A stretch of DNA of 12,221 nt from Fidelibacterota bacterium (GTDB taxonomy: Bacteria; Fidelibacterota; UBA2242): assembly GCA_003527965.1 (NCBI GenBank), contig DPVY01000188.1, forward strand, positions 1-12,221, written 5' to 3'. The translations under genes were made by a program, and so were the position numbers. Position 1 is the stretch's first letter, and each line of letters opens with the position of its first letter. The notes under the pieces are model-generated. The model made no database searches. It was not told the origin of the DNA and worked only from the letters and a program-made list of their open reading frames with translations. Below, in pieces: positions 7,094 through 12,221 of the stretch.

Positions 7094-9007
7094 ATGAAAA
7101 AGCAATTATTAGCACAGCTATTTTTACTTATTTGGGTAATGTTTTCAATCCAATTAATATTTGCCCAACCAGACACTCTCTGGCTAAAAACATTTGGTGG
7201 ATTTAATAACGATTATGGCAGAGCAGTCAGCCAGACCTCTGATAACGGCTATATCATAACAGGCTCTACCAATTCTTTTGGAGCCGGCGGCTCCGATTGC
7301 TGGCTGATCAAAACCGATGTGGCAGGTGATACGCTCTGGACTAAGACATTTGGAGGAAACGGTGACGATTATGGCAGGGCGGTCCAGTCGACCTCTGATG
7401 GCGGCTATATTATAGCAGGATATACCAATTCTTTTGGAGCGGGTGATGCTGATTGCTGGCTAATCAAGGCGGACGCGTCAGGTAATACCATTTGGGCAAA
7501 AACCTTCGGCGGTAATGGTAATGATGAAGGCAACTCCGTCAGCCAGACTTCTGATGGTGGCTATATCATAACGGGATATACCAAATCCTATGGTGCGGGT
7601 GGCGCAGATTACTGGCTGATTAAGACAGATGCGGCGGGTGACACACTCTGGACCAAGACCTTCGGAAAAGACGGCGACGATTATAGCAGAGCGGTCCGAC
7701 AGACCTCTGAGGGCGGCTATATTATAACAGGCTATACCAATTCTTTTGGAGCGGGTTTTTATGATATCTGGCTGATTAAGACAGATGCGGCAGGAGACAC
7801 ACTCTGGACCAAGATTTTTGGAGGAAGTGGCTATGAAGAATGCTACTCCGTTCAGCAAACCACGGATGGCGGATACATTATGGCGGGGAAAACATGGTCC
7901 CTGTCCAATGGAACAAGTAATGCCGATGTCTCACTGATCAAGACAGATTCGTCAGGTAATACCATTTGGACAAAAACCTTCGGGGGCAGTTTATTTGAGA
8001 AAGGCAACTGCGTCCAACAGACCGCTGACGGCGGCTATATCGTAACGGGATACACCGAATCCTATGGCGCAAATATTCAAGATGTCTGGTTAATCAAGAC
8101 GGATACGGCGGGCAATATTTTCTGGACAAAGACTATCGGTGGATATAATATTGATGAAGGCTGTTTCGTTCAACAGACCTCCGACGACGGCTATATCGTA
8201 ACAGGTTCAACGCGTTCCTTTGGCGCAGGCTCTCATGACGTCATACTGATTAAAATAGCTCCTGACACTCCAAAAATTCTATACGGATCAGCATCTTTTA
8301 AAGATTATGGACGAATACGGGTTACCGATTACAATCCGGTGAATTCCAGCGCTAATCCATCCGCCTATATCATAACCGGAAATACAATAACCGTTGAAGC
8401 ATGGGTATTCCCGGACCAAATACCCAAAAAAGGACAAAACTTTAGTATAGTAAAACGCCCCTACTACCAAAAAGAACCCCATAGAGCTTATGAACTTTGC
8501 ATAACTAATTTTCATGACGACGGCGTTCCTCGTTATTGTTTTGCAATTACCGATGGTGCGATTCCAATAAATGGCGCTTTCCCAACCGACCCAAACCCGG
8601 TCAAGATACGCTCATGGACCCATATTGCGGGAATTTATAACGGTTCAATGGCACGATTATACATTAACGGCATTTTGGTAGCCGAAGAAGTTTTTTCCGA
8701 TAATATCGGTGCCGGTGATACCGGGTTTTATATAGGAGGTCTTTATCAGAATGAACGTTTTCGGGGACTAATAGACGAAGTGCGCTTATGGAATGTCGCG
8801 CGAACCCCGGCAGAGATACAAAATTACAGCAGGTTAACTTTAATCGGTAATGAGCCCGGACTGGTCGGTTACTGGCCGTTGAATGAAGCCACAGAAGTCG
8901 AAGGAAATTCACCGGTAACTGTTGATTTTACCGACAATCATAATGACCTCCAGCCTCAATTCGGGATTGAATTTGTCGATCTGACGCCCATTAATAATGA
9001 GCCCTGA
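7094..9007 (+). CDS. Secreted seven-repeat beta-propeller protein with C-terminal LamG-like domain
   Basis: This 637-residue exported protein starts with a classical signal peptide (basic MKK, hydrophobic core, likely cleavage after IFA near residue 24). I chose the ATG at 7094 because MKK makes a normal signal start and GAG lies 7 nt upstream; an ATG at 7082 has no ribosome binding site. Seven repeats follow with phenylalanine or isoleucine anchors at residues 34, 86, 138, 190, 242, 296 and 348. Each is 52 residues except the fifth (54), with consensus FGG...D-GGYI-TGYT-SFGAG-D-WLIKTD--GDTLWTKT. The seventh repeat lacks its final TLWTKT strand, and an extra TLWLKT strand precedes the first, as expected for a closed seven-bladed propeller. 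Residues about 425-600 form a concanavalin-like LamG domain (ITVEAW, SWTHIAGIYNG, LYINGI, GLIDEVRLWN, GYWPLNEA). No catalytic residues or sorting domain are seen. It probably binds glycans or proteins outside the cell. Confidence 0.85.
   Translation: MKKQLLAQLFLLIWVMFSIQLIFAQPDTLWLKTFGGFNNDYGRAVSQTSDNGYIITGSTNSFGAGGSDCWLIKTDVAGDTLWTKTFGGNGDDYGRAVQSTSDGGYIIAGYTNSFGAGDADCWLIKADASGNTIWAKTFGGNGNDEGNSVSQTSDGGYIITGYTKSYGAGGADYWLIKTDAAGDTLWTKTFGKDGDDYSRAVRQTSEGGYIITGYTNSFGAGFYDIWLIKTDAAGDTLWTKIFGGSGYEECYSVQQTTDGGYIMAGKTWSLSNGTSNADVSLIKTDSSGNTIWTKTFGGSLFEKGNCVQQTADGGYIVTGYTESYGANIQDVWLIKTDTAGNIFWTKTIGGYNIDEGCFVQQTSDDGYIVTGSTRSFGAGSHDVILIKIAPDTPKILYGSASFKDYGRIRVTDYNPVNSSANPSAYIITGNTITVEAWVFPDQIPKKGQNFSIVKRPYYQKEPHRAYELCITNFHDDGVPRYCFAITDGAIPINGAFPTDPNPVKIRSWTHIAGIYNGSMARLYINGILVAEEVFSDNIGAGDTGFYIGGLYQNERFRGLIDEVRLWNVARTPAEIQNYSRLTLIGNEPGLVGYWPLNEATEVEGNSPVTVDFTDNHNDLQPQFGIEFVDLTPINNEP
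7188..8258 (+). repeat. Seven tandem coding repeats of 156 bp (one 162 bp)
   Basis: Equivalent codons begin at 7193, 7349, 7505, 7661, 7817, 7979 and 8135, so the period is exactly 156 bp except for one 162-bp unit between 7817 and 7979. Blocks such as GGCTATATTATA and ACCAATTCTTTTGGAGC recur almost unchanged between units. The DNA-level likeness suggests the propeller blades arose by tandem duplication of the gene segment. Confidence 0.85.
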
Positions 9008-9111
9008 TCTGATGTTTTTCACCCGGAATCATCGAAGGCTACAGCATTGTCAATCAATATTGCCGGTATATTTATATCAATTTATAGACCGCCCCGAAGT
9101 TCAGATAATAC

Positions 9112-9140
9112 TTGACATCACGTTCAACATAGATTATATT
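9112..9140 (+). promoter_or_regulatory. Near-consensus sigma70-type promoter of gdhA
   Basis: A perfect -35 TTGACA (9112-9117), a 17-bp spacer and TATATT (9135-9140) stand in the gap before gdhA. The predicted start near 9147 gives a leader of about 139 nt, longer than needed for translation. The leader is AT-rich and I see no known riboswitch in it. Confidence 0.65.
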
Positions 9141-9274
9141 ATTCCGCATTGTTTTTTTCAGTTAATTTATAAATGACAGTATAGAATAATATAATATAAG
9201 TTTTTACAACCCAATACCTTATTTATTAAATATATACGTCGCAAGCCGCTACGGGAGTTGTTAATTAATATAAA

Positions 9275-9279
9275 AGGAG
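9275..9279 (+). promoter_or_regulatory. Ribosome binding site that fixes the gdhA start
   Basis: AGGAG at 9275-9279 directly abuts an ATG at 9280, which is too close to be used. The in-frame ATG at 9286, 6 nt downstream, is correctly spaced and is the likely start. Confidence 0.75.
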
Positions 9280-9285
9280 ATGTTT

Positions 9286-10641
9286 ATGTATTACGGAAAA
9301 AAATATTCTTCGGCAAAAGAATTCATGGAAACGGTGGTAGTTAAAAAAGACCCGGATCAAGCCGAATTTCATCAGGCGGTTCACGAAGTAGTCGCTTCCT
9401 TATGGGATTTTTTACAGGAAAACCCGGTTTACCTTAATTCAAAAATATTAGAGCGAATCGTAGAACCTGAAAGAATAATTATATTCCGGGTTCCCTGGCG
9501 CGATGATCAGAGCAATATTCAAATTAATCGCGGCTACCGTGTACAATTCAACTCTGCAATTGGTCCTTATAAAGGCGGGCTCCGGTTTCATTCATCCGTG
9601 AATTTAAGTATCCTGAAATTCTTAGGTTTTGAGCAGATTTTCAAGAATAGTCTTACCGGACTTCCCATGGGCGGCGCCAAAGGCGGTTCGGATTTCTGTT
9701 CAAAAGGCAAATCGGATGATGAAGTTATGAGTTTTTGTCAATCCTTTATGGCGGAACTTTATCGGCATATTGGCAGCAACACTGATGTTCCCGCCGGAGA
9801 TATAGGAGTTGGCGGTCGTGAAATTGGTTTTCTTTTCGGTCAATATAAGCGTTTAAAAAATGATTTTACCGGCGTATTAACCGGCAAAGGAATGAATTGG
9901 GGCGGCAGTCTGATTCGACCCCAGGCAACGGGATACGGCAATGTCTATTTCGCCGAAAAAATGTTGAAAACAATCGACGAATCCTTTAAAGGAAAAACCG
10001 TTACAATTTCCGGGTCAGGCAATGTCGCCCAATATTCAGCTGAGAAAGTAATTCAATTAGGTGGAAAAGTTGTTACTTTTTCGGACTCGAACGGCACAAT
10101 ATATGATCCTGACGGAATTGATAAAGAAAAACTTGATTTCGTTTTTGAATTAAAGAACATGAAAAGGGGTAGAATTCGGGAATATGCTGAAAAATATGGG
10201 GTTGAATATTGGGAAAATCAACGCCCGTGGAAAGTTAAATGTGATATTGCATTACCTTGTGCCACACAAAATGAAATTAGCGAAGACGATGCAAACACTC
10301 TAATTAATAATGGATGTATCTGTGTTTCCGAAGGCGCCAATATGCCGTCAAATCCCGGCGCAGTTGATGTATTTTTAAATAATAAAATTCTTTTTGGTCC
10401 CGGAAAAGCCGCTAATGCAGGCGGAGTTGCCGTTTCCGGATTGGAAATGAGTCAAAATAGTCAGCGGTTATCCTGGACTTATGAAGAAATCGACGCAAAA
10501 TTAAAAACCATTATGGAGAATATCCATTCGCAATGTGTTAAATACGGCTCAAATGGCAATTACACAAATTATGTCAAAGGCGCTAATATTGCCGGCTTTA
10601 TTAAAGTTGCAGACGCTATGTTAGCACATGGCATTGTATGA
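9286..10641 (+). CDS. gdhA: NADP-type glutamate dehydrogenase
   Basis: This 451-residue cytoplasmic enzyme interconverts 2-oxoglutarate plus ammonium and glutamate, normally in the assimilating direction. It is very close to E. coli GdhA along its whole length and is of the small hexameric type. Visible hallmarks are YKGGLRFH (95-102), the catalytic-lysine segment LPMGGAKGGSDF with Lys132, the PAGDIGVGGRE segment (169-179) with its catalytic aspartate, and the Rossmann loop SGSGNVAQ (242-249). A FSDSNG segment (265-270) ends the second strand in the style of NADP-preferring members. The C-terminal GKAANAGGVA and NYVKGANIAGF motifs are intact. It appears monocistronic, with its own promoter upstream and a hairpin 35 nt after the stop. 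The neighbours do not suggest a special role beyond nitrogen assimilation. Confidence 0.97.
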   Translation: MYYGKKYSSAKEFMETVVVKKDPDQAEFHQAVHEVVASLWDFLQENPVYLNSKILERIVEPERIIIFRVPWRDDQSNIQINRGYRVQFNSAIGPYKGGLRFHSSVNLSILKFLGFEQIFKNSLTGLPMGGAKGGSDFCSKGKSDDEVMSFCQSFMAELYRHIGSNTDVPAGDIGVGGREIGFLFGQYKRLKNDFTGVLTGKGMNWGGSLIRPQATGYGNVYFAEKMLKTIDESFKGKTVTISGSGNVAQYSAEKVIQLGGKVVTFSDSNGTIYDPDGIDKEKLDFVFELKNMKRGRIREYAEKYGVEYWENQRPWKVKCDIALPCATQNEISEDDANTLINNGCICVSEGANMPSNPGAVDVFLNNKILFGPGKAANAGGVAVSGLEMSQNSQRLSWTYEEIDAKLKTIMENIHSQCVKYGSNGNYTNYVKGANIAGFIKVADAMLAHGIV

Positions 10642-10675
10642 TTTGATATAATTACCCAGTCTTTTATCTTTGCTT

Positions 10676-10714
10676 CAGGGCTCTGCTGTGGAAAGGTTAC
10701 ATGGCAGAGCCCTG
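10676..10714 (+). terminator. Strong terminator hairpin between gdhA and the AraC-family gene
   Basis: CAGGGCTCTGC (10676-10686) pairs exactly with GCAGAGCCCTG (10704-10714). TGTG/CATG can extend the stem by four partly wobble pairs around a 9-nt loop. On the plus strand GTTTCCTGTT follows, a modest T-rich tail, so it best serves gdhA. The minus-strand side is followed by AAGCAAAG, which does not look like a terminator tail for the convergent regulator gene. Confidence 0.7.
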
Positions 10715-10758
10715 TTTCCTGTTAACCCCCGACCTCTGTTGACTTTCGGCAGATTATT

Positions 10759-11688
10759 TTATATCGGAATGTCATTCTGCCTGCTCATTATACGGTACTT
10801 TGCCGGTGATATACCATAGAATTTATTAAACATACTGTAAAAACGGCTGAGACTTTTAAATCCCAGATCCATTGCCACCGCCAGGATTTTCGCGTCGCTT
10901 TCGACAATCTGCTTAGCCGCCTGCTTGATGCGCAATTCGTTGATGAATTCGGTCGGTGTTTTATCCAGATATTTACGAAAGCATTTACACAAATGCTCCT
11001 GGGTACAGGGCGCCAGGCGCTTCAGGGTTTGCAGTCCCGCGACTATATTTTCGGTTTTATTCATATCCCTACAGAGCCGGTTAAACCATACCGGACGTTC
11101 ATAATCAAAATTGGGATAATCGGTTTCCAGAAAAAAACGAGTGAATATTCCCGCCAGCATTATCTTGATTTTCAAGCGAGCCAAATCCACCGACGTATTT
11201 TGTAGCACGTTCATGCGAATCATCCGTAAAGCCAGTTCTTCGGTTTCCGGCAGCGAAAGTTTAAACATCGGCGACGTTACCGGTCCGGTATATTTCCGCA
11301 GGAAAAAATCATTACCCAGATAAACGCTTAAATCCAGGAGAAATTCTAGTTTAAAAGCCACATTTACCAGTTCGCAGGCTGAATCTTCCAGCTTTTCAAA
11401 ACCATGTACATCGGTTGGTCTGACAAATACTATAGTTCCTGTTTGTAATATCTGCACTTCACTATTGATAATATGTTTTATCTTGCCGCTGATAACTAGG
11501 AAAAATTCGGCAAATTCGTGAGTATGCAGAGCCGTGGCGTCACTCGCCAAAGTATGATACCGTAAATCGGGGCCGGCATTCATGCTAATCGACTTCCGCC
11601 CAACTTCCCAGGCCAGACGATGAAAGGTGATCTTAGCGCCGGCGGGAATTGCGAGGAAATCATCTTTTGCCAGGGCGATGGTTTTCAT
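10759..11688 (-). CDS. AraC-family transcriptional regulator, ChbR-like with cupin sensor domain
   Basis: This 309-residue DNA-binding regulator has an N-terminal cupin (about 40-110) with HTHEFAE (55-61), FVRPTDVHGF (88-97) and a conserved barrel pattern like E. coli ChbR. The C-terminal AraC/XylS domain (about 205-300) has two helix-turn-helix units. The second ends in the family signature around LGFKSLSRFYSMFNKFYGISPAKYR-type residues (275-299). An in-frame ATG at 11751 would add 21 hydrophobic, AT-rich-coded residues. I prefer 11688, where the family-like MKTIALAKDDF begins, although neither start has a clear Shine-Dalgarno. The gene diverges from the MtaA/UroD-like gene with a 139-nt gap, and an AraC regulator commonly controls such a divergent neighbour. 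The inducer is not evident; the cupin histidines suggest a metal- or sugar-type ligand. The family is secure; the target is inferred. Confidence 0.9.
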   Translation of the reverse strand: MKTIALAKDDFLAIPAGAKITFHRLAWEVGRKSISMNAGPDLRYHTLASDATALHTHEFAEFFLVISGKIKHIINSEVQILQTGTIVFVRPTDVHGFEKLEDSACELVNVAFKLEFLLDLSVYLGNDFFLRKYTGPVTSPMFKLSLPETEELALRMIRMNVLQNTSVDLARLKIKIMLAGIFTRFFLETDYPNFDYERPVWFNRLCRDMNKTENIVAGLQTLKRLAPCTQEHLCKCFRKYLDKTPTEFINELRIKQAAKQIVESDAKILAVAMDLGFKSLSRFYSMFNKFYGISPAKYRIMSRQNDIPI

Positions 11689-11827
11689 AATGATAATATA
11701 GAGCAATATATTGATAATATAAAGATAAACATCGTCGTATTTATCATTCATACTTAAATAAATATACAGTAATTTCCATTGTATTTGATATATTGAAAAG
11801 GCTTATAATTTGTCAAAGGAACCATCC

Positions 11828-12221
11828 ATGAAACATTCGAATTTGGCGTCGCTGGCTAAACAACAATATCGCCTAAAAAAACGTCTAATCGCCCCGCTAA
11901 TGGGATTTCCCGGATTGGAAATGATTAACAGCACCATAAAACTTGGTCAGCAAAATTACAAAATTCACTACGAAGCCATAAAAACACTCACGGAAACTTT
12001 TCATCCGGATATTGTTTTTCCGCTGATGGACCTTTCCGTTGAGGCTAATGCAATTGGCAGGTATACTATTTTTCCGGTTGACGACACGGCTACGATACCC
12101 AACGCCGCATTTGATTTAAACTATATCGATACATTACCGAAAATTGATATTAACGCCGATACAAGAGCCCTGGGGTATGCAAAACTGACTGAATTATTAA
12201 AACGCAACATTTCTTCAGAAA
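11828..12221 (+). CDS. Uroporphyrinogen decarboxylase/MtaA-family protein, 5' part only
   Basis: The frame is open from the ATG at 11828 to the right edge (131 codons), so only about the first third of a roughly 340-residue protein is present. AAAGGA (11815-11820) lies 7 nt before the ATG. After a basic N-terminus comes PLMGFPGLEM (residues 23-32), then HYEAIKTL (47-54), and FHPDIVFPLMDLSVEANAIG (58-77), which is typical of UroD-fold corrinoid:thiol methyltransferases of the MtaA/MtbA type. Those enzymes move a methyl group from a corrinoid protein to a thiol or pterin, unlike true heme-pathway HemE. The zinc ligands lie in the missing C-terminal part, so activity cannot be judged. The divergent AraC regulator suggests inducible expression. 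The superfamily call is good; the methyltransferase subtype is likely but not proven. Confidence 0.75.
   Translation, partial: MKHSNLASLAKQQYRLKKRLIAPLMGFPGLEMINSTIKLGQQNYKIHYEAIKTLTETFHPDIVFPLMDLSVEANAIGRYTIFPVDDTATIPNAAFDLNYIDTLPKIDINADTRALGYAKLTELLKRNISSE

Noticed and set aside
7478..7858. 126-residue minus-strand ORF inside the propeller gene
   Set aside because: It is the antisense shadow of the tandem repeats; the plus strand has a signal peptide and coherent propeller pattern.
11706..11796. Two copies of ATATATTGA as AraC-type binding half-sites
   Set aside because: The 9-bp repeats are AT-only apart from one G, lie 82 bp apart in very AT-rich DNA and could easily occur by chance.
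11804..11809. TATAAT as the promoter of the MtaA/UroD-like gene
   Set aside because: No -35 box lies at 16-18 bp, and the predicted start would fall on the ribosome binding site. It may be an activator-dependent promoter but cannot be supported.

Overview
The window looks like a chromosomal stretch of a moderately AT-rich, probably anaerobic Gram-negative bacterium. The support is two lipoprotein signal peptides, a secreted propeller/LamG protein, a half-length GT9-like protein, a REC-PAS-PAS protein ending in a four-cysteine module, and the start of a corrinoid-type methyltransferase gene. The style resembles FCB-group lineages such as Calditrichota, KSB1 or Marinimicrobia. That placement is inference only, because no rRNA or ribosomal marker is present.

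Layout. Positions 1-306 (minus) hold the 5' end of an acidic zinc-ribbon protein with its own promoter. A 512-nt gene-free gap (307-818) follows and contains one modest hairpin. Positions 819-2243 (plus) encode an orphan response regulator (REC-PAS-PAS-CxxC/CxxC) with no kinase or DNA-binding output. Convergent to it is a minus-strand pair: a POT-family peptide/proton symporter (2879-5023) followed 25 nt later by a small GT9-like protein (2326-2853). Diverging from the transporter is a tight plus-strand run: a VanX-type D-Ala-D-Ala dipeptidase lipoprotein (5201-5827), a PBP4B/EstB-like serine hydrolase lipoprotein (5861-7075) and a secreted seven-repeat beta-propeller/LamG protein (7094-9007). 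NADP-type glutamate dehydrogenase gdhA (9286-10641) follows with a near-consensus promoter and a strong terminator hairpin. The AraC/ChbR-like regulator (10759-11688, minus) diverges from a uroporphyrinogen-decarboxylase/MtaA-family gene that runs off the right edge (11828-12221).

How the genes may work together. The 2326-9007 block is the most system-like part. A di/tripeptide importer faces an envelope D,D-dipeptidase and a penicillin-binding-protein-like hydrolase, which suggests scavenging or turnover of peptidoglycan-derived peptides. The transporter is unusual: a soluble domain of about 160 residues, predicted extracytoplasmic, sits between extra helices separating TM6 from TM7. The transporter leader also carries a perfect 9-bp inverted repeat that could be an operator. 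GdhA is ordinary nitrogen assimilation. The AraC/MtaA-like pair is probably the edge of a methyl-transfer or other inducible locus. No tRNA, rRNA, CRISPR array, insertion sequence or phage gene was seen.
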